NCBI GenBank assembly: GCA_029215795.1 | Contig: JARDYH010000001.1 | Coordinates: 118,136,533 to 118,200,532 of the forward strand | Length of the DNA stretch: 64,000 bases | Direction of reading: 5' to 3' | Source of the DNA: Anniella stebbinsi | Taxonomy: Eukaryota; Chordata; Lepidosauria; Squamata; Anniellidae | Shown: positions 35,197 through 44,765 of the stretch, one piece after another | How positions within the stretch are numbered: the first letter of the stretch is position 1 | Layout of the letters: each line of letters opens with the position of its first letter | The notes under the pieces: model-generated | The model's database searches: none | Told to the model about the DNA's origin: nothing | Seen by the model: only the letters and a program-made list of their open reading frames with translations | Program-made: the position numbers and the translations under genes

Positions 35197-35287
35197 GAGC
35201 CTATCTACACTACTGCTTTAAAATGGTTTATAATAACCAGTTTAAAACTGTTATAAACCGTTTTAAAGCAGTAGTGTAGATAGGCTC
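35197..35287. mobile_element. 91-bp hairpin MITE
   Basis: Arms of 37 bp begin GAGCCTATCTACACTACTGC and are inverted at the other end with one mismatch. They leave a 17-nt loop. The element is related to 60,195-60,325 and 17,311-17,440. A transcript of it would fold into a near-perfect stem. Confidence 0.85.
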
Positions 35288-36001
35288 ATTATCGGCACAC
35301 AAACAGTTACATGGGTGGATTGCAGCCATTTGTTAACCCCAAACTGTCGATATATCTGACATGGCTACCAATTGTTGGTGCTTGAAGATTTTTCCTCTGT
35401 GGTGCCTGCGTTCTAACCAAGTAATCTTGCTCCATTTTCCTCAGACCTACGTTACATATGTGTGTGGGTGTATCAATAGTTACGGACATCTAAGCCTCTT
35501 TTTGGAACAAAAGGGAATGAACAAAACAAGGTTGCTTTAGAAACTGTATTGTTTAAAATAAGCAGCTATTGTTAGTGCTGCCATGGAAATTATAATCTGA
35601 AAGCCCAAATTTTCTCCAGAGTATTGCATGTTGTTATAAGCCTGTGAAGCCTGAACATTTTGAATGTTCATGGAATTTTCCTATTCAGACCTGGCTCCCT
35701 TGTTCAGCCTATTAGATTGGATTTCTCAATTCACATATCCCACTGCTAGAGCCTTCACAACAAAGTAGCCTGTATACATAAGCTGATGAATCCTTGCTTT
35801 TTTCTTATCCTCTCTCTCCCTCTCCCTCTCTCTTTTTATGAGCAGAAAAATGTATTTTTCATCACCACTGAACAAGCCTGCATTCTTGCCAAGCACACAT
35901 CATAGCAGGTATACAAACGTTGGCACTGCAGTGGAAATCTGTTTTTAAATTAAACGAATTGCCTGAATGGCTTCATAACAATAATTAACGTGAAATTAAC
36001 A

Positions 36002-36188
36002 GGGCCTGTTCAGACAACATGCTAAGCCATGGTTAGGCTGCTAACCCTTTGCAGCAAAGGGTTAGTGAGCATGTTTAAACCATGGTTAGGAATGGTTTAC
36101 ACAACACACTAAATCATGGTTCACACGACATGCTAACCCATAATGTGTAGCTCAAAATGCTTAACCACCATGTAATCTGAACAGGGTC
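36002..36188. mobile_element. MITE, GGCCTGTTCAGACAACATGCTAA family
   Basis: Starts GGGCCTGTTCAGACAACATG and ends TAATCTGAACAGGG, an inverted pair. The interior is built from CTAAGCCATGGTTA-type words on both strands. A larger, internally duplicated relative lies at 54,451-54,699. Confidence 0.72.
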
Positions 36189-36289
36189 AGAGAAAACACC
36201 CAAGCCTATTACTATGTTGAAAACAACAAATTGTTTCTAAGGCTTTTATAAGGGCTAAAGTAGATGATAGAACAACAAAGGCAGAACAT

Positions 36290-36405
36290 TAGAAGCTGTT
36301 TTATATCAGGTCAAACTATTTCTCAGTGTAGCCCAGTTTTGTCTACTCTGGCTGTCAGCACCATCCCAAGTTCTCAGGCAAAGTTCTTTCTGCCATCTGA
36401 TCCTG
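36290..36405 (+). mobile_element. SINE fragment
   Basis: TTAGAAGCTGTTTTATATCAGGTCA..CAGTGTAGCCCAGTTTTGTCTACTCTGGCTG..TTCTCAGGCAAAGTTCTTTCTGCC follows the common 'aagctgccttatactgagtcagacca..ctcagtattgtctacactgactgg' SINE body, with heavy decay. The tRNA-like part is missing. Confidence 0.55.
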
Positions 36406-38433
36406 GGTCAGTCAGTTCCATGGGTTCAATAATGTGTGTTCCCTTAAAAACAAACTGTGGGCTCTTATTTGCACTGGGCCTATGGTGCAGTGGGGTGGAT
36501 GTCTAATCCTTCATCCCCATACTGCAACCCTGATCTAGATTGCTTCCACAGTTGATACTAACTGTGGAGGACAAAATGTACTTGCACAATTTGTGACTGT
36601 ACTTTCCTCTCTTCTAAGTTATTAGTGCTGTGTGTGGGGGGGGAGAGGGTGATTTGAAACTGGGAACATAGATTCTTTTAAACAAAGAGCTCCTTCAGAT
36701 GGAGGGAAATCACATTCCCATACTGTGGCTCTTCTTTCTGCTTCACTTCCGCATTTGCAATGAGCTGTAATTACATGAGGCGACCACATGGCCCATACAG
36801 TTCAATGGGACAATGCCCTCTGCTGGACATTTCATGGCACATCTTCACCTGTACATGGCAGGAAAATCTACAAATACCAATATATCTCAGAAGAGTTGGG
36901 TTTTCTGAGGTTTATTTTTTAACGCTAAAACTGGGGAATGGAGCAGGAGTTGCACGAGAGGCTGACATCGTCGTCAAAATGACCCACGAACATTTGTGAG
37001 TGGCCAGTCACGAGCATGCTACAAAACACTCATTTAAAGAAGCTCATTGGGGGAAAAAGAAGCGGAAGGTGCCAATTGTAGAACTCCAGCATATAGATTG
37101 ACTGAAACGCACCATGGTTTTCATCCTGAATCTGACCATGCCCTACAACAGTGCCATTCAAATTGGTTTTTGGGAAACCATGGGATTCCTTGGAATCTAG
37201 TGGCATGCTAGATTCCATGACATGGGGAAAATGCCACTGCACATATTCATAGTTGGTCAGTTCCTGCATTTATTCAATTCAGCATCATTGCTGAGTTAGT
37301 TTGGGTAGTTCAAGCGTCTTTTTAAACTGATGATGTCATCTGGACAAACTGTTACTAAGGATGCTTCCCATTTCACACATCCCCGATTTGAAATGAGAAT
37401 GTGGTGTACATAGTGCTGACAGATATCATATAGTTAATGCTAAAAGAAATGATAAATACCAGCAGATATTTTCAATGGGTCCAGTGCCAGGTTTGAGCCC
37501 ACCCCCACTTCCCAGGCAAAACCCTGCCTCCATTCCAGACAATTCTCTACTCTCTCATGCGCTGGATTCTGTGGCTCCACATAGTTGAATTGTGGTTAGT
37601 TCTTTTCTTTCTTTTTTAAATAAGAAAATGAAACAAAATTCTTGTTTGACATTGGAATGGGGGAGAAATTTGTTTGGTTTACATTTTAATCTGAATCAAT
37701 TTAATTTGCACTTCCTGAACCAATATATGGACTGAAACACAGCTATTCTTTGTTATTCATACTTTTCCAAATGTTGTGAAATAGCTCTCCAATTTAAAAA
37801 GAAAAATGCATATATTAGCGGAAAGTGCATACAAAAACATGTCACTGACAATCAGGTACAAAATTGGATTGTATTAGGGGAACATTCTTGCAGAAATGCA
37901 TATAATAGGGAAATGTGCATGGAGATGTGTGTGTATTTCTCTGAGGACTTAAAAAATATACAAACTGATGTGGAAATGGGATGGAATGTTGTGGGTGAAA
38001 GAAGAGGGGGAATGAAGAGATGAGATACATGTATATGGTGTAAACCTCAGGCCACATTTATTGAATACCTGGGTGGGCGCACCACCTATGCTGGCAATTA
38101 GCCAAGCAATATATTGAGCAAAACATTTTGTGCTTGCTGAGTGGTGTCTGTAAGATCACCACCTCTGAGGACTACCCTCATTTGGGAAAGGGAGGCCTTC
38201 CTCTGTCGTATCATATTAATCTTGCATTGCTTGTCACATGTATAAGAGCTGTCTACCTAATTCATATAAATACCTTTATCTGCAATGACACAAACTACCC
38301 TCTGTGATCATTGCATTATTTTTCTGACAAATAGTCCTCTGACCAATATAATGAAGCTACTTACCTGGTCTTTTATTTCAGGGAGATGAAATATATGGTT
38401 GCACTGGTTTTACAGAACTTTATGTCTCAGGTG
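36406..38433. other. No gene recognised
   Basis: AT-rich unique-looking spacer DNA. AAATGCATAT and AGTGCATAC words near 37,790-37,940 resemble the interior of element E, but ends could not be located. Confidence 0.4.
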
Positions 38434-38552
38434 TTGGCAACCTAATGTCCTCCAGATGTTTTGGTCTACAACTTAAGAAAAACCCAGCCAGCATGGCCAA
38501 TGGTCAGGAATGATGGGGGTTGTAGTCCAATCATGTGGAGGCCACTAGGTTC
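38434..38552. mobile_element. Palindromic MITE, ACTACAACTCCCATCAT type, interrupted by element B
   Basis: The left half (GGCAACCTAATGTCCTCCAGATGTTTTGG) and the inverted right half (GTTGTAGTCCAATCATGTGGAGGCCACTAGG) bracket GCCAGCATGGCCAATGGTCAGGAATGATG. The family is also seen at 56,145, 59,951 and 62,389. Element B inserted at its right end. Confidence 0.7.
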
Positions 38553-38556
38553 CTAT

Positions 38557-40366
38557 TAGGGGTGTGCACGGACCCCCCGGATCGGATCGGGACCCGGATC
38601 GGGACCTCCAATTTTGTCCCGGACCGGTTCGGACAAAATCGGAGGCCCCCCGGACCGGATCGAGTCCGATCCCGACCCAAAAATCGTACATTTTTGGATC
38701 GGCCGCCATTTTTTTCCCCATAGACTTGCATTGCAATGCAAGTCTATGAGGAAAAAATGGCGGCGGGTGGGTAAGGGGGGGCCTAACTCCCTCCCCCCCC
38801 CGGGGCCGTCCGCTGTGGACGGCCCCGGCAGGTAAACCCCCTCCCCCGCGCTCCCTACCCCCCCTGGGGCCGCCTGCTTCCATCCGCTGGCGCCCGCGGG
38901 CGCCAGCGGATAGAAGCGGACGGCTCCGGGGGGGGGGGGTAAGCCCCCTTCCCCGCCACTTACCTTCTCGGCACGTCCGGCGCCGGCGGCTACTACCAGC
39001 GGGCTCCGCGGCCTACTCTCAAGTAGCGCGCCGGGTGATGACATCACCCGGCGCGCCACCCTGGAGCAGGCCGCGGAGCCTGCTGGTAGTAGTAGGCGCC
39101 GGCGCCGGACGGGAGCCGCCGGGCCGGGCAGGTAAGGGCCCCCCTCCCCCCTCCCCCCTCCGCGCGCCCCCTCCTCCCCTCCACGCACCCCCTCCTTACC
39201 TTTCCGGCCCGGCGGCTCCCGTCCGGCGCCGGCGCCTACTACTTCCAGCAGGCTCCGCGTCCTGCTCTAGAGTAGCGCGCCGGGTGATGACATCACCCGG
39301 CGCGCCATCCTAGAGCAGGCCGCGGAGCCTGCTGGGAGTAGTAGGCGCCGGCGCCGGACGGGAGCCGCCGGGCCGGAAAGGTAAGGGCCCCCCTCCCCCC
39401 TCCGCGCGCCCCCTCCTCCCCTCCACGCACCCCCTCCTTACCTTTCCGGCCCGGCGGCTCCCGTCCGGCGCCGGCGCCTACTACTTCCAGCAGGCTCCGC
39501 GGCCTGCTCTAGAGTAGCGCGCCGGGTGATGACATCACCCGGCGCGCCATCCTAGAGCAGGCCGCGGAGCCTGCTGGGAATAGTAGGCGCCGGCGCCGGA
39601 CGGGAGCCGCCGGGCCGGAAAGGTAAGGGCCCCCCTCCCCCCTCCGCGCGCCCCCTCCTCCCCTCCACGCACCCCCTCCTTACCTTTCCGGCCCGGCGGC
39701 TCCCGTCCGGCGCCGGCGCCTACTACTTCCAGCAGGCTCCGCGGCCTGCTCTAGAGTAGCGCGCCGGGTGATGACATCACCCGGCGCGCCATCCTAGAGC
39801 AGGCCGCGGAGCCTGCTGGGAATAGTAGGCGCCGGCGCCGGACGGGAGCCGCCGGGCCGGAAAGGTAAGGGCCCCCCTCCCCCCTCCGCGCGCCCCCTCC
39901 TCCCCTCCACGCACCCCCTCCTTACCTTCCCGGCCCGGTGGCTCCCGTCCGGCGCCGGCGCCTACTACTACCAGCAGGCTCCGCGGCCTGCTCTAGAGTA
40001 GCGCGCCGGGTGATGACATCACCCGGCGCGCCACCCTAGAGCAGGCCGCGGAGCCTGCTAGTAGTAGTAGGCTCCGGCGCCGGACGGGAGCCACCGGGCC
40101 GAGAAGGTAAGTGCCCCCCTCCTCCCCCCCCCCGCTGTCCACTTTCATCGGCGGGCGCCCGCTGGCGCCCGCCAATGGAAGCGGCGGTGGGCGCCAGTGG
40201 GCGCCCGCCGATCCGCCGATCCGCCGAACCGGTTCGGAGCTTTTTCGGACCGGTTCGGATTGGATCGGCCGATCCAGCTGCGGGATCGGAAATCGGATAA
40301 TTTATCCGATTTCCCACTGGACCGGACTCGGATCGTGGATCGGGTCCGATCCAGTGCACATCCCTA
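38557..40366 (+). mobile_element. Element B: 1.8-kb GC-rich non-autonomous hAT with a five-unit palindromic array
   Basis: Same ends as element A (TAGGGGTGTGCAC; GTGCACATCCCTA), flanked by the exact 8-bp duplication GTTCCTAT (38,549-38,556 and 40,367-40,374). Unit centres (GGGTGATGAC) begin at 39,033, 39,282, 39,524, 39,766 and 40,008, spaced 249, 242, 242 and 242 bp. Outside the array it differs from element A by only scattered substitutions (for example GATCC to GACCC near 38,675). All five units have the GTAGCGCGCC form. It carries no transposase and lies in the spacer of the inverted duplication in the same orientation as A. Confidence 0.93.
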
Positions 40367-40374
40367 GTTCCTAT

Positions 40375-40641
40375 CCATCTTATGGCTCATCTTTATTAGG
40401 GTATTAAGCCAGTGCTGAGCAATGTCTGCTTGATCCTTTGAGCTGCTGTGTTGGCACAGTGGCTCCTAGGGCATAGCAAATAACCTCTGATGTTATTTAT
40501 GATAAAGTATTGGATAGTAACTTTTAGCAGATGAAAATAATTCTGAGCAGCTAGTCTTGCCTTATACTAGGTATGAGGCTTTTGTTATGTGATAACCTCC
40601 AGGATGTGGGTGCTTCCTCTTTCTCTCCATGCATTCTTTCT
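40375..40641. other. No gene recognised
   Basis: Short unique-looking spacer between element B and the next MITE. Confidence 0.4.
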
Positions 40642-40821
40642 GGCTGTTTCTACACCTGTCTATTTGCCTGGGATGGCCCCCGGCTGGTCCCTGTGCGCCG
40701 ATGATGTGTATTAGGTACTTACGGGATCACCCTCTCTCCCTCCCTGTGAGCCGATGGTGTGTATTAGGTATTTACGGGATCGCCCTCCCTCCCTCTATAC
40801 CCCTATGGTGTAGAAAGGGCC
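40642..40821. mobile_element. MITE, GGCCCTTTCTACACC family, with internal duplication
   Basis: Ends GGCTGTTTCTACACC and GGTGTAGAAAGGGCC are inverted. Inside, a unit of about 55 bp containing GCCGATGRTGTGTATTAGGTA occurs twice. The copy at 58,684 has three. Confidence 0.75.
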
Positions 40822-41104
40822 TCTGTTAGAGAAGCTATGTTTTAGAAACAGTGCTGCTTATGCACTGAGATGTGATTGAGGATGCAAGGAACAGGAAAGT
40901 AAATAGACTTATTAAAAGAATCAACAAATCCGATGAGTTCACACAGTGTTTCATTAAAACACATCTGAGGTAACAAGAAAATTAACCTAGCAATTAAGTT
41001 CCTCCTGTGTTCATAATCATAACATCAAGTCAAAATTTCTCTCATATTCCCTGATTGAAGTAACATTCCACTTTTCGTGCTTATTGAGCTAATGTTAAAA
41101 TTCA

Positions 41105-41148
41105 TTAAACAAAAAACCTACGGTTTACAAAAACAATGTTAACAACTT
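41105..41148 (+). repeat. Isolated terminus of the TTAA fold-back family at the inner breakpoint
   Basis: TTAA (41,105-41,108) is followed by ACAAAAAACCTACGGTTTAC and AAAAACAATGTTAAC, the first ~36 bp of the fold-back element that is otherwise at 28,887 and 41,986. Nothing else of that element follows: the next base run is the start of the right arm (41,149). Confidence 0.8.
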
Positions 41149-41331
41149 CTTTTAAAATACAGAAGTTATAGGCATTTTTTCTTTAAAAATAGGGCTGCAA
41201 AAAATATCATTTTTTCATGATAATTATCGTGAAGACGATACAGTTCACCTACGATATGAATGAAGATAATTTTTTTTGTCCGAAATGACGATAATGATAA
41301 ATTACGATATTTTTTGGCATGCACACCCCTA
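41149..41331 (-). mobile_element. Element D, truncated copy at the inner edge of the right arm
   Basis: Inverted copy of the first 183 bp of element D, ending in GGCATGCACACCCCTA and followed by the same flank as the left arm (TCATTCATCACC). The rest of D, including its second terminus, is absent. The truncation point defines the inner boundary of the duplication. Confidence 0.88.
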
Positions 41332-41689
41332 TCATTCATCACCTCCTTCCCTCCTACCGGCTATTTAACAGGCAGGGACTATGCTCCGTGCCTTCTTCGA
41401 TTGTGCCCCCTGCATGTGGGACTTTGAATGCACCTCCTCACTTTCTTACTTCTGAGGGCGCTGTGCAAGGAAGCACAATGTGCCTCCTTCTCCCATATGC
41501 TTCATAAGTGGCATTTTATTTATTTATTCATTTATCTATCCATTGCATTTCATACCGCCCAATAGCTGAGGCTCTCTGAGTGGTTTACAAAAATTTAAAC
41601 CATGAGTAGAGCCCTGCTTTGCATTTGGGGGTTCTGGATTTATATCAACCCTGTTAAATCCTCCCCATCACAAAGCTTCAGTTCCCTAT

Positions 41690-41970
41690 ATTCCCATAGT
41701 CTGACTGGTGACTGCCTGATTTCCCTGTTTATAACCGAAACAGCTGCCTTTTAGGCAAAGTATCCAGTTCTCTAGGGGCTTACTGGGATAGCGTAATTTG
41801 TAGGGGCCATGGCTCAGGGTCATAGTGTATTTGCTTTGCATGCAGTGGGTTCTAGGTTTGATTCTCTCCCCAACCCTGCAAGTACAAGTTACGCTAGGTG
41901 GAAATCCTGCCTGAATCCCTAGAGAGATTCCGCCGCTCAGTGTTAGCAATACTGGGTTCAAGGGACCAAT
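41690..41970 (+). mobile_element. tRNA-derived SINE, right-arm copy
   Basis: A-box-like TGGCTCAGGG at 41,810-41,819 and B-box-like GGTTTGATTCT at 41,855-41,865, about 45 bp apart, within GGGGCCATGGCTCAGGGTCA..TTTGCTTTGCATGCAGTGGG. The spacing and order fit a decayed tRNA-type promoter. It is not a functional tRNA gene: no full cloverleaf was found. Confidence 0.75.
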
Positions 41971-41981
41971 AGTTTGATTCA

Positions 41982-43763
41982 TTAAATAAAAAACCTACGG
42001 TTTACAAAAACAACATTCAGGCTCCACAGTTTCCAACCAAGCACCAAAAAGCAGGGAAATTGGGAGTTAAGGCTCCCAAGCTTTAACGCCACATCCTCCC
42101 TAAGGAGGCAGAAAGTGCAAGTGAAATTCTCATTCTCCCAAAGCAGATAAACCATGAGGACAGGATGGAGAATATGATATGCAGAGGTGACTGTGGGGTT
42201 GTGAAAAACTGATAACGAACAACTTAGGGCCACCTACTTCTCTTTTTTGTTTAAAGCAGCCCTTCCCCAACCTGGTGCCCTCCAAAGGTGTTGGGCTACA
42301 ACTCCCATCATTGCAAGTCAGTATGTCCTATGGTCAGGAATGCTGGGACTTGTCATCTCAAACACCTGGAGGGCAACAAGATGGGGAAAGCTGTTCCATA
42401 TCCTTACCAAATACAGGGTCTCAAACACATCTCGCATATAGCAGCACGCTTGATAACAAAAGGGCAAATATTCATTACAGATCTAGAACCAGAGCATGTT
42501 CCAGGCACTTCCAACTTTTGATCAATATCCTGCCCTTCAAAGAACCAATGTTTTTTTTCTTAAAAATGTATTTAAACAAAATATACTGTTCATTCCCCAC
42601 AATCCCTCCACAATACATCATCTCATCAAAGCGACAGAAGAGCAGAAGAGGTTTAGTTTGGCTGTCTTGAACACCTTTCAGATGAGATTAGTTTGCAATC
42701 CTATACCTCTTGGGAGTAAGCCCTAGTGAATTCAGTGGCACTGGCTTCTGAGAAGACAAGTATAGGAGTCAACCTTCTCCAGCTTGGTGCTCTCCAGATG
42801 TGTTGCACTTTAACTTTCAAGTTATGTGGAAGACAAAATCATTTCATACTTAATTTTAAAATAATACTGATGCATGAAAGTATTAGGTGGTAGCTCTGCC
42901 ATTGATCTCACACTGCTGAACAAGTAAGAGAAATCCTTTATCTGATATTCAAGAAACAGACATCCTATGCCATGTGTTGAAAACTAATGGCATAGGATTA
43001 CCGTAGATATTCAAGATTCATTCATTGTTGTTTCATTTGGTTTGTACAGTTTATTTAAAATGATGCTGCTCTTTTGTATTTCCTTGATTGATCACATATC
43101 TTAATGTTGGAAAACATCATACTTTAGTACAGTTGTGGGCAAAAAATAGATCTATCCTGATGTTTTGGACATCAACTCGCGGCATTCCTGACAACTGCCC
43201 ATGCTGATAGGGGCTTTTACAAGTTGAATTCTAAAACATCTGGAGATCTACATTCTGCCTTCCCTTCTTCTTGAACAACACTTGCCAACCTGGTGCCTGT
43301 CAGATGTGTTAGGTTGCAACTCTCAACACGAGGAGATGCTCTAAGAAATGAGAAGTAGCTGGTCCTAAGTTGTTCATCATCATTTCCCACAACCCCATAG
43401 TCACCTCTGCATATCAAATTGCATATCTAGATTTTTGAGATGACATGTCCCAGCATTCCTGACCATGGGACATACTGACTTGTAATGATGGGAGTTGTAG
43501 TCCAACACCTTTGGAGGGCACCAGGTTGGGGAAGGGCTGCTCTAAACAAAAAAAGGGAAGTAAGTGGCCCTAAGTTGTTCCTTATCCTCATGATTTATCT
43601 GCTTTGGGAGAATGAGAATTTCACTTGCACTTTCTGCCTCCTTAGGGAGGATGTGGCGTTAAGGCTTGGGAGCCTTAACTCCCAATTTCCCTGCTTTTTG
43701 GTGCTTGGTTGGAAACTGTGGAGCCTTAACGTTGTTTTGGTAAACAGTAGGTTTTTTGTTTAA
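41982..43763. mobile_element. TTAA-flanked fold-back element, right-arm copy (longer form)
   Basis: TTAA at 41,982-41,985 and 43,760-43,763 bound 1,774 bp. The inverted termini are about 390 bp long here: 41,986-42,375 pairs with about 43,370-43,759, including the TGGTGCCCTCCAAAGGTGTTGG MITE half. The unpaired middle holds a TCTGAGAAG..CTTACTCCC-type MITE at 42,691-42,766. This probably shows the ancestral symmetry that the left-arm copy has lost. Confidence 0.8.
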
Positions 43764-44241
43764 TGGATTTCATGGCTTTGTGTAACGGATGACTGGATAT
43801 TATACAGTTGACAAGCAGCCAGCATCAGCTAGGATGTTACACCATTTTGACATCCAATATAAAATCAAAGCTAGTGATATGTGTTGCACCCACTATTCAA
43901 AATAATAAATGAATCCCAGAAGTTATGCTCTCTCACTGGAAATCTGAGGTGTCTCATTTGAATTTTTCAATAGCCAATGTCCAGAAATAAAAGCTTTCTA
44001 TGACTGACTCATGAAAAGAAGCATTTCATGTTTTGTGTCTGTATTTGGAGAGGACCTGAAAAAAAAATCTACTGGACTAAAAACTCCCTGATTAATTCTG
44101 GAAGCACACAAGATGATACAGGAAAATATCCTAAATTAGAATAAGTTACAGTTTACAATATTAATTATTATAGCTCATTTTATGCTACATGCTTTTTCTT
44201 CCTGTTTGCATCTTAAAGTAGCAGATTGTGATCATGTTTGT

Positions 44242-44528
44242 GGTCAAGTTTCAAGCCTGCATGGGATGCATTTCCATCCATAGATATTTACTTAAAAGAC
44301 CCATTGAATTTCCTTGGTTCTTTGAAAGCAACGTATTTGCTTTTAGATTTGCCACTCTCAGCACTCTGCACGTGCTATGTATGCCTGCTCCGTCTACCCT
44401 ATTGTTCCCTGCAAGGCCCAGCCAGGGGAGGTCAGTAAATTAAACCAAGGGATGAAGGATGGGATTCCATCAAGTTCAGCTGAGAGCATTTGCTGTAGGA
44501 CATGGACCTAACAGGAACGGTGAGGTCA
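44242..44528 (+). other. 282-bp segment present only in the right arm, bounded by GGTCA
   Basis: GGTCA at 44,242-44,246 and 44,524-44,528 bracket sequence missing from the left arm, where a single inverted GGTCA (TGACC, 28,396-28,400) remains. The pattern fits a deletion in the left arm at 5-bp microhomology. An insertion with a 5-bp duplication in the right arm is the alternative, but no terminal repeats are visible. Confidence 0.8.
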
Positions 44529-44700
44529 GGTTTCTGGCAGACCCATTTAGGCAACTTTATGGCCTGATAGTTCTCTGTTTAGTAGCCTGCAGAAGCCTCA
44601 TAAAGCAATGGGCATATGGACACTGTTATTATGGTCTGCCACTTTGTCTTTAGTAGTCTGAGGTCCAGACCTCTTCAGAAGGGGGAATAGTGTCATGTTA

Positions 44701-44765
44701 TAGGGTGACCACATGGAAAGGAGGACAAGCCATCCAAAATGGTGGCCAGCACAACATCTTGTGAT
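44701..44765 (+). mobile_element. Terminal fragment of the TAGGGTGACC MITE family (right arm)
   Basis: TAGGGTGACCACATGGAAAGG is followed directly by CR1 antisense sequence. It is the duplicate of 28,146-28,223. Confidence 0.6.

Noticed and set aside
38556..39188. 210-codon minus-strand frame, the longest in the window
   Set aside because: It lies wholly in element B and reads through its palindromic units. The frame shifts with unit number and an equivalent frame is broken in element A.
41690..41970. Possible tRNA gene from the A-box/B-box pair
   Set aside because: Box sequences are decayed and no cloverleaf can be drawn. A duplicate exists in the other arm, and the surrounding phrase is that of a dispersed SINE.
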